DNA from: Pelomyxa schiedti
Lineage: Eukaryota; Evosea; Pelobiontida; Pelomyxidae
Direction of reading: 5' to 3'
NCBI GenBank assembly: GCA_020536535.1
Contig: JAHLWZ010000496.1
Location: forward strand, 62,001 to 126,000
DNA length: 64,000 bases
Part shown: in pieces, positions 25,124-35,125 of the stretch
Position numbering within the stretch: the first letter of the stretch is position 1
Layout of the letters: every line of letters starts with the position of its first letter
The notes under the pieces: model-generated
What the model was told of the DNA's origin: nothing
Seen by the model: the letters and a program-made list of their open reading frames with translations, nothing else
The model's database searches: none
Made by a program: the position numbers and the translations under genes

Positions 25124-26483
25124 ATGTCGACCAGCCACGGCACCAACCAACAGACCACACGAGTGAAGATAACGGCCACCGGGGCCAACTACTACCAGCT
25201 GGCGCGGCACCAGCCGTCGGCGCCGTCCATCGTCGTCGAGGTGCTTACGCACAACACGCCGAGCGGGGGCCACGCGCAGGCGCAGGCGCGGACCAACGCG
25301 CTGGCCGACTGGTGCTGGTGCGAGAGGCACCGCGGGGTGTCGCTGTGCGTGCTGTCGCGGGACGACATGAGGGTCGTGCACACCGACTCGTACGACACCT
25401 GGGGGAACCCGGACCGCTCCCGGGCGTTGGCTGAGGACCTCATCAGATTCAAATCCGGGTCGCTGGCTTGTTTTTTTTTTTTTTTTTTTATTTTCGTTTT
25501 TCGCTCTTCGTCGTTTATTCTACGCTTCGTTCTGCCGTTTTAGCAGGGGCACTTTCGTTTTTGACTCTTTGGTTTTGGGCCTTACAAAATTGCAGCAATG
25601 TGTGGGCTATTGCTACTGGAGATGCATTTTTGAGTCAATTATCAGAGAGGGCGCGAAATGTACTGAAGGATGCAGGATGCAAGACTGTATTCCCTGGGTA
25701 TCACACCTAACTTAACATATCCAAAAATCCACTAAATTGGGCACAAAAGTGGGGATCGCTACAGCTATGCTGCAATTGTCGTCCCAGATACACAAAGTGC
25801 TGTAGAGTCACTTACTGGAAACGTGGAGGATTCCCCTCTGGCCGTTGTATCACTTTTCCTGAGGAAAAAGACAAATCCCAATGGACACGCCTTGTTTTGT
25901 GTACCCCAAGACCTGCCTCACCCTCCTCAGAGCACCTTTCAATCTGATTGGCGAACAGTTCTGAATGATGAAGGAAGCTTCCCCCGCGATGCTAGTATAA
26001 TCACTTGTGATGGAAATATAGTAACAGCACATTGGTACCTACTATACCCGCTTTCTAGTCCTCACTCATCTTTGATTAAACAAACAAAAGGCTGGTCCTT
26101 TCTACACGTTCCGAATACTTCAGAACCATGCGGCAACACAATGGGCCACAGCCCTCAGTTTCAGTCTCCTTCAGTAAACCAGTCATGGATGCAGTGATGG
26201 AGTATCTGTACTGTGACCAAGTATCAACCATGACACACTCCAACGTAATGGAACTCTGGTTGGCTGCTGATTTCTTCTTACTTCCACGGCTGCTCTCTTT
26301 GTGTGAGAATTACATAATGGTAAAGGAAGTACATTTGCATCCTTTTCTTACTTGTCCTTTCAGGATAACCTCTCGGCGGCATCATTGCATAGCATTGAAC
26401 AAGCTGCACAAGAAATCCATGCAGAAGGTCTCCTTGAGGTTTGCCAACTTTGGATGGACAGGCACCCAGAATTCCATTATTAA
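25124..26483 (+). CDS. ILEI-like domain plus BTB domain protein
   Basis: Exon 1 (MSTSHGTNQQTTRVKI...) ends after FKSG with donor GTCGCT at about 25458. Joined after the AG at about 25594 it gives SGNVWAIATGDAFLSQLSER and ARNVLKDAGCKTVFPG. This is the pattern of the ILEI/FAM3 fold: a strand, Asp, then the 'ar..L...G' helix. After two further introns comes a BTB/POZ domain: DASIITCDGNIVTAHWLVLS, TRSEYFRTMR, VSFSKPVMDAVMEYLYCDQV, NVMELWLAADFFLLPRL and LSLCENYI. The last exon ends HPEFHY, TAA at 26481. BTB domains mediate dimerisation and CUL3 binding. ILEI domains are mainly known from secreted animal proteins, but no signal peptide is present here, so an intracellular role is expected. BTB is certain; ILEI is probable. 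Confidence 0.75.
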
Positions 26484-26629
26484 GAAAAAGAAAGAAAAGA
26501 ATGAGGAAAATATATTTTACACAAACATTGAGCACAAAATGCCACCAGGCAAGTGGCTTGTGTTCTTGTTCTTTAGTTTGTTGTTCCTCCAACACTCCTC
26601 ACTCATTTCAAAGTGTTGAAGGTTTGTTT

Positions 26630-26681
26630 GTGTTATTTTTTTTTTTTTTGTTTTGTTTTGTTTTGTTTTGTTTTGTTTGTG
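26630..26681. repeat. T-tract and TTTTG tandem repeats
   Basis: A run of about 17 T is followed by six or so TTTTG units. It lies between the BTB gene and the 3' end of the PH-HMA gene and has no coding role. Confidence 0.85.
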
Positions 26682-26753
26682 AACCACAGACAGCCACAAA
26701 TTCTTCAGAATGCAAAAGTAAAGGATTTCTCCACTTCCATCGCAGTCACACCA

Positions 26754-27564
26754 TCACGCGGCAAAAGGAAAGAAGCCAGCGTCCTCGAGCAGAGCCACGA
26801 GCTCGCTCACATCCACCTTTCCCCTCACCACAGCCATCTCCTCGCGGGCATTAAAGTCGAAGGACTGCACCCCGGCGGCCTTGGCCAGCACGCTCCTGAC
26901 CCTCTGCTCGCACCGGTCGCACATCACGCCGTAGATGAACAGCGTGGCCTGCTCCACCTTGGCCGAGGCGCCGAGCTTCCCGGAGGAGCCGCTGCTGCCG
27001 TACACGCCGCTGCCGCCCGAGTAGACGCCGCTGCCGCCGCCCAGGGCGCCCGAGGACGAGGAGTAGATCATGCTGCCGGGGCGCCGCGAGGCCGCCGCGG
27101 TGAGGGCCGCGATCCACGAGTTCATCTCGGCCGCGCTCTCCGCCGCGATGGGGTACACGCGGTCGATCGTCGTGATCTCCAGCGCGTGCTTGAAGCGGCT
27201 CGAGGCGGAGACGCGCGCGCCGGCCATGTCGATGACCCCCGTGGGCTCGTTGTCGGACGTGGTGACGAAGTAGTACAGGGTGTTGCCTTTGAGCACGAAC
27301 CACCTTTTCTGTGTGGAAGTAGCTTGGTAAGTGGACAGAGAGTTGGTGGTTTGTGAACTAAAGCAACGCGTTGCAACAAAAACGATGACATCTGGGAGAC
27401 ACCTTCCAGCTCTTGACCATGCCACCTTGTTTGGTTAAAAATCCTGCCTTGTCCGGGGACACAATCGATGCCACTGACGGTCCACCCGACGCCATCAATT
27501 TCTTCTTTGTTTTTCTTTGTTGTTGATTTCCAATCAGACCAGGCATTTTCGGGTCTGGTCTCAT
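26754..27564 (-). CDS. PH domain fused to heavy-metal-associated (HMA) domain
   Basis: Two exons. Exon 1 ends AGFLTKQGGMVKSWK; a GTGTCT donor and a CACAG acceptor (intron about 27312-27413) join it to KRWFVLKGNTLYYFV. Together these form the first strands of a PH domain, which continues through PTGVIDMAGARVSASS to the C-terminal helix AAEMNSWIAALTAA. A Gly/Ser-rich linker (about 26970-27060) leads to an HMA domain: ATLFIYGVMCDRCEQRVRSV, with the CxxC metal pair, and a typical second half ending DVSELVALLEDAGF. PH domains bind phosphoinositides or proteins; HMA domains carry Cu+ or similar metals. The combination suggests a membrane-targeted metallochaperone. Candidate starts are 27597, 27564 and 27546. 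The central part is very GC-rich. Divergent from the SRA gene. Confidence 0.83.
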
Positions 27565-27673
27565 TTCGTGTTGACATGAAAAAAACGTCAGCAGCATTAG
27601 GACGCGTTAATTACATGGCAACGACATAAAAAAAAAAATTAAAAAAACGAGATCTTAGTAGTGGTTGGTGGCC

Positions 27674-29105
27674 ATGTCAGCACAAGTAGAGGACTATTTC
27701 CGAGATTATGTGCGTATATACCTTTATTCACTACGGGTTGATCCGCTCTTACTTGCTAGTTGTGCACAACACAGATAGGGAGTACATTCGCTTCCTTTGA
27801 TGAAATGTTTCGCGTTGGAATACACGGCGCCCTGCAATCTGGAATCAGCCCATATGGGGATAAAATGGTGGCCGAAAGCATCGTTGCATGCAATCCTGGG
27901 TGGTCTGACGAAGATCATGGTGTGACGGGGTTTTTATTATTCATTCTACTTCCATTTTGCAGGAGACACTCTGTGGTTCACTGGGCAGGGCAAAAAGAAA
28001 GACCAGGAATTGATTAGAGGGAACGCGGCACTTGCCAATGCCTGTAATAAGAAGGCACCCATAAGAGTAATACGGGGCCATCAATTACGCAGCTCGACCT
28101 CACCACACCGGGGTTATAGATATGACGGCCTGTACAGAATCACCACTTACGAGCAGAGAACACATGAAGGAAGGAGAATCTGGAAATTCTTGCTGGAACG
28201 TCTGGAGGTAAAGTAGCTCAGTATATCCTAAGCATTGAGAAACTTTCAGGGACAACCGGCAGCACCCTATCAAGGCATGAAGAACAAGGTTTGTTGTCAT
28301 ATGATTATAAAAGCTCATCGATGCAGGAAGGGGTAAGCAGTTCAACTAAGAGAAAAAGACCATCTCGTCCCTCACACCACGTTCGTAATTATTCAAGCTC
28401 CTCATCGAGTGCATCAAGCAGTTCATCAGAGATAGACTCTGATGATATGTCAACTCCATCACAACAGACTGAGCCGCAGGCGGAATCACAACAGAGTGAC
28501 CTACCGGCACCACACTCTTCTGTACCTAGTACATCTACTCATTTTCCCCGACGATTACCTTGGACCTCCCGCAAAATTACACTAGATCGTAAGCCCTCTC
28601 AGAATTTCATCTTTTTTTTGAATAAGCACTGAAGAGTTTCTCAATGTTCATTCTGGGTTCTCTGCCATGTCAAATAGTGAGATTTCCGAGTGGATTGCTT
28701 CTGGAGTGTGCCCATATTGTGGTTCTAGATCACTCAAATCCCTTCCTCCAAGTGGTGTTCAGAAGGTTACTTATTAAATTTGTTCTTCTTATTCTCATTG
28801 ATTTTAAGCATTTCGGGGATCATTTGCACTTGGCGAAATGTTATTTGCCCCGGCCTTCAATGATTGAGGTGCCTCCCACAACCACAGACACCACAATACC
28901 TACTGCGGCCTCAGAAGAGGCTGTCCCGCCCTGGAGCCTGGGCATAGCCAGCTACTCTCAGGACCCTGGTGTTCTTTCACCGTGCACAGATACGATGTGT
29001 GCTGACAACAACTCGGAAGAGAGTGTAGACAGTGAAACCCACATCACTGAAGACTCGGAAATCCATTCACTCATATCCACCCTTGTTGAACTGATAAACC
29101 CATGA
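27674..29105 (+). CDS. SRA-YDG domain protein with C-terminal zinc-finger-like motif
   Basis: The short first exon MSAQVEDYFRDY joins through a 5' intron to an SRA-YDG domain. Its parts are FRVGIHGALQSGI, GDKMVAESIVACNPGWSDED, then after an intron DTLWFTGQGKKKDQELI, RGNAALANACNKKAPIRVIR, and GYRYDGLYRITTYEQRT carrying the name-giving YDG. SRA domains read 5-methylcytosine in hemimethylated DNA (UHRF1, plant SUVH). A basic Ser-rich linker (28330-28590) follows. A late exon pair reads SGVCPYCGSRSLKSL, then after a 43-nt intron HFGDHLHLAKCY: a Cys-Cys, His-His-Cys arrangement that could bind zinc. There is no RING, SET or PHD domain. The gene ends in TGA at 29103-29105. A chromatin role is likely. 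Confidence 0.85.
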
Positions 29106-29163
29106 CAAATAAAACTATCGTCACATGTAAATTCATTCAACATCCCTTTAGTTAGTGACCTTT

Positions 29164-30285
29164 TCATAGTTTGCTTGCTTGTGCATGTAACTCCGCAATG
29201 GTTACACCAGTTTCCACATCAATTAATGAAGTGGAACCATCCACTTGAGCCACAAGGATTCCTGTAGTCGAGGGGCCCCATGCGCGCAGAGTTTGGGCAT
29301 AAGGCAGAGATAGGCATGGTGTTGTCAGGTCAGAGGTGTGATACACATAACATGTTTCGTCCTGCATTATGTAGAGGTGACGGACACCAATCTGGCCTGC
29401 ATCAAATGGAGGGTGGAGTGGAATTCTTAGGCCTGTTTGGGAGTGCCGAAGGAAGCACTCGCCGTGGTCCCGAAATTTGTGCACAGAGAACACAGGATCC
29501 ATCAAGATAAAGGAGCGGAATCCAGAGCGGCTCTCTACCGAAAGCTCAACAGTTCTTAGAATGACCAGCTTATTAAGTGCTGCTGTGTTTGGTAGGTCGA
29601 TGTACACTAGAATTCCTACTCCAGCCAAGTTTGACAAAATAAGCACATCCCTATCTTTGCCACTTGAAATTGCACCATGTCCGGGGAACACCCATGCTGG
29701 GTCCAACTCTACAGAAGTGTGTTCGCTCTGTGGTTCCCCATTAGAAACCTTCCACAGCCTAATTTTCATGTGGAGAAGAAGCACCACCCACTTCTCATTG
29801 CAGTGACGCACAGGGATTCCATTGCGGCACTTGCATAACAGCCTTAACCTCGTCCCGCTCCAATCCACAATGTACAAGTCCACACACTTTTCCTCCACAC
29901 ACAGAGTAACGAACCTCGAGTTCCCAAGGTGGCCAGCAATGCCCACATCGCCCTTCTCGCCCAAAACACACGCGCCCCTAACAACACCAGCAGTGAGTCC
30001 CACGTCGACGAAAACATGCACGTTGCCCACCCCAAGAATATTCACAGTGGCACCAAACACCCTGGAGGCGCACACCACCCAGAGTTGGCCGAATTCCCTC
30101 AGAACTCCCGGAAATTCCCTCAACAGCCTCAGGGAGCTGTTCGTCCCGCACCTCGCGACCAAAGTGCCGGCGGCCAAAGCAACGAATTGCTCCCTGGCCG
30201 ACAATCGCTGAATAAACATCGATGGTGTTTCTGTTGTTGCTTCGGCATGTGCTTCAATCGTGGATGGAGACCACGTCTGGCCCAT
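29164..30285 (-). CDS. Unknown protein, multigene family member B
   Basis: A single uninterrupted frame of 373 codons, stop at 29164. Near the N-terminus, SAREQFVALAAGTLVARCG followed by SSLRLL and VLREF aligns with the protein at 48-1286, so the two form a diverged paralogous family. The rest looks like repeated beta-strand units (for example GNSRFVTLCVEEKCVDLYIV, CNEKWVVLLLHMKIRLWKVS and DETCYVYHTSDL), suggesting a beta-propeller or similar fold. I see no catalytic motif. Translation may begin at 30285 or at the ATG at 30219 (MFIQRLSARE). It ends 58 bp from the convergent SRA gene and diverges from the hydrolase gene. Confidence 0.7.
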   Translation of the reverse strand: MGQTWSPSTIEAHAEATTETPSMFIQRLSAREQFVALAAGTLVARCGTNSSLRLLREFPGVLREFGQLWVVCASRVFGATVNILGVGNVHVFVDVGLTAGVVRGACVLGEKGDVGIAGHLGNSRFVTLCVEEKCVDLYIVDWSGTRLRLLCKCRNGIPVRHCNEKWVVLLLHMKIRLWKVSNGEPQSEHTSVELDPAWVFPGHGAISSGKDRDVLILSNLAGVGILVYIDLPNTAALNKLVILRTVELSVESRSGFRSFILMDPVFSVHKFRDHGECFLRHSQTGLRIPLHPPFDAGQIGVRHLYIMQDETCYVYHTSDLTTPCLSLPYAQTLRAWGPSTTGILVAQVDGSTSLIDVETGVTIAELHAQASKL

Positions 30286-30392
30286 GTCACAGAAGTTGTC
30301 GAAGTGCCGATCCCTCAGAGATCAAGGAAATTTACTGGAACTGATGGAGTGAAAAAACCCTCAAAGTCAGTTACTGAATCAAAAGAAAGAAA

Positions 30393-31919
30393 ATGAGCAA
30401 CCAGGAGGTGAGTGTGGAGGCTGCGTTGGAGGGAGTGTTGGCCAGCATAAGGGCACACGGGCCCAACTCGTGCCCGTTGGCCAGGATCCTCCCGCTTCTG
30501 AGGCTGCCCGCTGCGTCCCCTGACGTGGTTCCCTCCCTGGTACAGACCCTGAGGCTCTGCGCCGACGCCATCCAGGACGCCTCCCCCTCTTCTTCCCTCC
30601 TCCTCAGTCCCCGCCCCACTCCTCCTCCTTCATCTTCATCTTCAGCTTCAGCTTCAGCTTCCGCCTCGGCGGCGACTCCCCCGCCCACTCCCACCGTGCC
30701 ACTGGCCCTGAAGCAGTCGATGCGCTGCGTGGTCACCCCGGCCACTGGGCAGGACGAGCCCATGGTCTCGCCCATGTGCGGGCGCCGCTTCATCGACGAG
30801 GAGGTGCTGCCCAGCGGGGCGCGGGTCACCGCGGCCTGGCCCCACGGCTGGGGCTCCTGGCCCGCCCGCGTCCTCCTCAAGTGCCACGGCTTCCGCACCC
30901 CGAGCGCGCGGGGCCCCAGCCCCGAGCTCTGCGTCGACGAGGACCCCCTGGTCTGCGAGCTCATGGCCCGCGGCTGGGCCGTCGCCGCCACGAGCTACCG
31001 CCGCGACGGCCTGTGCGTCACCGACGGCATCGAGGACGCCAGGGACCTGAGGGAGTGGGTCGTCTCGAAGTGCGTGGAGAGGAACTGCGCCCTGCCCGCT
31101 GTGGTTTTGCTCGAGGGGCGGTCGATGGGGGGCTGTGTGTGCACTTTGGTGGCTGAGAGGTACCCTGGGCTGTTCGATGGGGTCGTTGCCGTGGGCGCTG
31201 CGCTCCTGGCTGGAATGGGCGAGAGGCCGCCGATTCCCTTCGCTCATAACCCCAGAATCCCTATCTTGTACCTTACAAATCAGAGTGAGTGCGGGCCAAT
31301 CGAAGCTTACATAGACGGGACTAGAGCTGTTTCTTCGGCTTCGTCTTCCGCTACTGAGACTATCGGTGACCGGCCGGTTATTGTTCCAGCACTCTGGCAA
31401 GTACTCCGCGACGGGCATAACAGTGCATCGGTCGGGGAGAGACTTTCTGCTTTGGATGCAGTTTTATCCTGGATAAAGTACGGAACTGCTATCACCATGA
31501 GGAAGAGAGACCTCATAATTTCCCCGCAGCCTCGAGCCAATTCTCCAATTATTGATAGTGCCCACCGGTCTGCAATTGCAACTGTTCAGAGCATTCACAG
31601 TAACCTGAGGTATGTTGTTCTCAACATGATGCCAGAGGATATGGCTGCAACAGGGATCAGGCAAGGGAAGAACTTCACCCTGACTCATATCCACAAGCCA
31701 ACACCAGCAACCAAGGGTACAACCTCAACACCAGGACCCAGGTCATTCACTGTAAAATACTGCACCTACCCACCTCTTGGAGTAGAGAAAGGTGACCTGT
31801 TTGCTCTTGATGATCCTGATGGTGGAATTGTAATCAGTATCTTTGGCTGGTTCCTCGACACTGATACCGCTGCTGATATGGGTTTACAAGTGGGTATGAA
31901 AGTGGAGCTGCATGCCTAA
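30393..31919 (+). CDS. Alpha/beta hydrolase fused to a SAM-hydroxide-adenosyltransferase-like C-terminal domain
   Basis: An intronless frame of 508 codons. After an Ala/Ser/Pro-rich N-terminus comes an alpha/beta-hydrolase core: ARVLLKCHGFRTP (oxyanion-side strand), ELMARGWAVAATSYRRDG, LREWVVSKCVERN, then the nucleophile elbow GRSMGG (Ser at about 31123). IPILYLTNQSECGP carries a possible acid residue and RDGHNSA the likely catalytic His. From about 31600 a second domain reads VVLNMMPEDMAATGIRQGK, GVEKGDLFALDDPDGGIVIS and AADMGLQVGMKVEL. It resembles the C-terminal beta-barrel of DUF62/SAM hydroxide adenosyltransferases. The substrate is unknown. The first half (30480-31200) is extremely GC-rich, unlike most neighbours, which with the lack of introns could mean lateral transfer or retrocopying. 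Confidence 0.72.
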   Translation: MSNQEVSVEAALEGVLASIRAHGPNSCPLARILPLLRLPAASPDVVPSLVQTLRLCADAIQDASPSSSLLLSPRPTPPPSSSSSASASASASAATPPPTPTVPLALKQSMRCVVTPATGQDEPMVSPMCGRRFIDEEVLPSGARVTAAWPHGWGSWPARVLLKCHGFRTPSARGPSPELCVDEDPLVCELMARGWAVAATSYRRDGLCVTDGIEDARDLREWVVSKCVERNCALPAVVLLEGRSMGGCVCTLVAERYPGLFDGVVAVGAALLAGMGERPPIPFAHNPRIPILYLTNQSECGPIEAYIDGTRAVSSASSSATETIGDRPVIVPALWQVLRDGHNSASVGERLSALDAVLSWIKYGTAITMRKRDLIISPQPRANSPIIDSAHRSAIATVQSIHSNLRYVVLNMMPEDMAATGIRQGKNFTLTHIHKPTPATKGTTSTPGPRSFTVKYCTYPPLGVEKGDLFALDDPDGGIVISIFGWFLDTDTAADMGLQVGMKVELHA

Positions 31920-31991
31920 GTGGCCAAAAAAACCAAATAGTAAATAAAAGGGATTTTTTTCCTTTTAATTTCTTCTTGTGGGGAATTGTGG

Positions 31992-34440
31992 TTATGTGGT
32001 TTTTACAAACACTGTCCTGGATTCTAGCTGAATATGTGGAAGCCTTCCTGATGAATCCCGAAGAACCTCGATGAGAATGTCCTTGGCACAAGAAAGGTGC
32101 TCTGAGGCCACAGTGTCCTGAGGGAGCTCTTCTTCAATCCCAAGCAAACTTTGGCGAATGTTGTAGATGTACTCACTCATGGCAATCTTGCTCTTGTGTG
32201 AGAAGCTTCTGGGAAGTATATGCTTACTTTATACACAGCTTCAGGACGAACTTCTTCCCCGCAAATCGTAAATGAAGTAAGTTGTCCGCTTTGTACATTG
32301 TATACAGCGTGAATACCGCAGCTCACCTTAGTGTATCTTAGATTGAGGGGCGCATTATTAATTACTAACCTGGAAACTGTTCTTCACTTTGTCAAGTTGG
32401 GTTCTTGACATCCAGTGGCAGAAAGCTGCTTTCAACTTGAAACCAGAAATGTGATGAACCCGATATGGGTGAAAGAACCTGTAAAGTGTTGTCAACGAAG
32501 TATTTGCCATACTCGCAGACTTACGGGAATGCTACTTGGACTACTCCTATTGTCAAAGTAGGTCCAATTCTTGGAACACTCAGGGCACCGGAAGCAACCA
32601 GGACAACGTCTACATCGGCTCTGTCTCTGATAATGTCTTTACAAAATAAGAGTAATATGTGCATGACAATGGTAATACCGGCTACGAAATTGCCCATGGT
32701 ACATTCTACCTGCAGCGAGTCAACAGGGTATGTTATATAATTTACAAGTTCCCGATGTAATGTACAGAGAACCTAGGAACGGAATATCAGACTTGAAAGA
32801 ATAAAAGGGAAGTTAGACATACAGTATTCATTCGTATAGCAGTAAGTTGGAAGCCTAGTGAGATTAGTACCTTTAAAAACCGAAAAAAGAGCAAACCTTG
32901 TACAAGCTCTTGAATTTGAGGATCAATAGGAGCCGTTACAGAGTTGACACGGACACATTCCCAGTCATAATTTAACTGTTTGGTGGACGTATCAAAGGTA
33001 AAGTGGAGTTTCCCAATTTGCCCTAAGTTCAAGAGTTATAAAATACACAGATCATGGTGTACCTGATCCCTGCCCTACATGCATGATAGGAATCCCATTT
33101 ACAATCCGCGGGCTAAACATGATGGTGTGACTGTGGGCACCAAGGATGAATCGTACACCCACATCGGGGGTAAGTCCTGCTGCCAATTTCTTGTCGGCCT
33201 CTATCCCAAGATGGGAAAGTACGATAATAATAGAGCTACGACGCTGAAAAGCACGTGCAATTTTGATTGTTTCTGCCAGTGGGTCCCGAAATTCGACTCG
33301 TTCAAGAATTTCAGGCTCCTTGATTGTCTTGAGGAGATCACTTGTCACCAGCCCGATAAATATAATCTTTCTGCTGTTGGTGGAGGAAAAAAGTGAAAAT
33401 ATCAACCTCATGCCCACTAGGCAGCGTAACTGTTTTGTGTGATTTCAGTACTCGGCGCTCCGTATTTTTAACATACAAATTAGCACAGACCAAAGGGAAG
33501 TTGGCAAGCTGCATAACAATTAAAGATAAGTTGTATAAGTAAAGTAATGCAGGAACCTTCTCCTGCCATAACAAGTTTGGCAATCCATAATCAAGCTCGT
33601 GGTTTCCAATACATCCAACTGCCTAAATTTGGCTGAGTAACGGTAATAATGATCTCAGTTTCATACAGGGTTCAGGAAGTTGAGAAGCTCCATCGAACAA
33701 ATCTATGTGCCTTAAATAAGGTACAAAAATGAATCTCCTCACCCCTTGTTGTCCAAGATCAATTGGGCACCCAGCCAGCATATCACCACAAAGTACATAC
33801 AAAACATCATGTTTGAGTTCTGCTCTAGCCTGTCAATGTAAAAACAAAAACAAAACAGGGGAAGAAAGTAAAAGAAAGCCGTGAAAAAAAACAGAAAAGG
33901 GGGGGCACACACTTTTCCCAGAATTCCAGAAACATAGGCAATTCCACCAGTAGTTCTGGGTGCCTCCCTCAACCCCACAGCGCTGCTCAGCACCGCCATG
34001 GCCTGCTCTATAGTATGCGCGGTGTCATCAACACCATCACAGCTCACCTCCTCACCCTCACCCTCGGCCTCGGCATCGGCATCGGCATCGGCCCCAATCA
34101 CACTCCTCTTTTCCGCCGACGCCTTAGCCGCAGCACTCGAGGCAGTAGCCGCGGGCACAGGGGGGTCGGCGGCGGTGACGGCCAAGTTGTCCGTGGGCTG
34201 CAGGTCTCCCTGCAGGTCGGCAGTGTGGAACACCGTGACTTCCATCGTCGTGCTAGTGCTGGTAGTGGTGGCGGGCCCGTGCCCGTGGGCCGAAGCAATA
34301 GGCGTGGGGATGTCCTGCTGCACCAGGTGCCTCACAGCCTGCTTGAGGTGCAACTTGGCGTTGCTGACCGCGTCGCGAGCTACTTCGTTTACTGTCTCCG
34401 CAACAGCCTCTTGCATCGTACCCGGAAGCCAAAGTTTCAA
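31992..34440 (-). CDS. 5'-nucleotidase / UshA-type metallophosphoesterase
   Basis: Multi-exon minus-strand gene. Metallophosphoesterase blocks appear in order: TVFHTADLQGDLQP (about 34200-34240), DVLYVLCGDMLAGCPIDL, IGNHELDYGLPNLL (about 33570-33620), FPLVCANLYV, LVTSDLLKTIKEP, IIIVLSHLGIEADKKLA (the LSHLG site) and FILGAHSHTIM (HSH metal site, about 33110-33140). The C-terminal nucleotidase domain is recognisable as RADVDVVLVASGALRVPRIG and FHPYRVHHISGFKLKAAF, ending near the stop at 31992. It should hydrolyse nucleotides such as AMP. The N-terminus lacks a signal peptide; instead about 30 residues (AVAETVNEVARDAVSNAKLH) could form an amphipathic helix. An Asp/Ala/Glu-rich insert (about 34060-34110) follows the first metal block. 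Confidence 0.87.
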
Positions 34441-34914
34441 CGAGCAGATTGGAAAGTTTTTCTCGTAAGAAATGATGGTTGAATGATGGTTGAGTCCCCA
34501 TTGTTTGACTAATTGGATGTGGTTGCTCTCAACTTCCAGTTGAAAGCCTTTTCAGTTACCCTTTTTTTTCCCCTATGTTAGGTTCTAATACTATCCAGGT
34601 ATGCTAATATAAGCCAAACAACAAAGATCATCGGAGCTCAAATTGAGGTTCTCTACTAGACAAAGATGCGGTGTACTTATTATATTTTCACCTATAATAT
34701 TGGTGCTATAGTAGAACAGAGAGGCCACTTACTTTTGCGTAGGTAGGGGTGCTTACTGCCCTCTTTCAAATTAATTCCCACAAGACCAACACCTCTCCTG
34801 ATTGTGTCTGAGTTGCCACACCTCCAGGAGCGAAAGTGACAGAACTCACTACTTCCACCAGACAAAACTCTATCAATGCACAACGACGACTTCGTCGGCA
34901 TTTCGTAATTCCCT
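34441..34914. other. Upstream region of the nucleotidase gene
   Basis: About 470 bases of non-coding, AT-leaning sequence. It must contain the promoter of the nucleotidase gene; I see nothing else. It borders the duplicated patch to the right. Confidence 0.35.
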
Positions 34915-35125
34915 TCAATAATTTTGGGGGTCAAACCAACTCTACCCAAAAAACACAAGAAAATTCTGGATCTGGTCTGGATGGTGTCAAAATCGTGTCG
35001 AACCAGGGGGAGAAGGTAGTACAGAGCTGTCCGGACAGGTGCTGGAAAAAAAAAGTACAATTTTCCGGCACCCGAACCAGATTGTATCATTCTCCTATTT
35101 TGATTACAAAAAACTCTGCTCTTCA
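34915..35125. repeat. Hairpin-bearing repeat, copy 1
   Basis: This stretch matches 35830-36085 over several blocks: an A/C-rich CCAAC-TCTACCCAAAAAACAC block, a GAACCAGGGGGAGAAGGTAGTAC block, and an ATTTTCCGG then ACCAGATTG-ATCATTC block. It contains an inverted repeat, GGTGCTGG (35038-35045) with CCGGCACC (35065-35072), one G-T pair. Confidence 0.7.

Noticed and set aside
26613-27356. 247-codon plus-strand frame opposite the PH-HMA gene
   Set aside because: GC-driven shadow with a Ala/Gly/Arg/His-rich product; the minus strand carries clear PH and HMA motifs.
30654-31418. Long minus-strand frame (254 codons) opposite the hydrolase
   Set aside because: Low-complexity Ala/Gly/Pro/His product in a GC-rich stretch. 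It is an antisense shadow of a well-supported coding frame.
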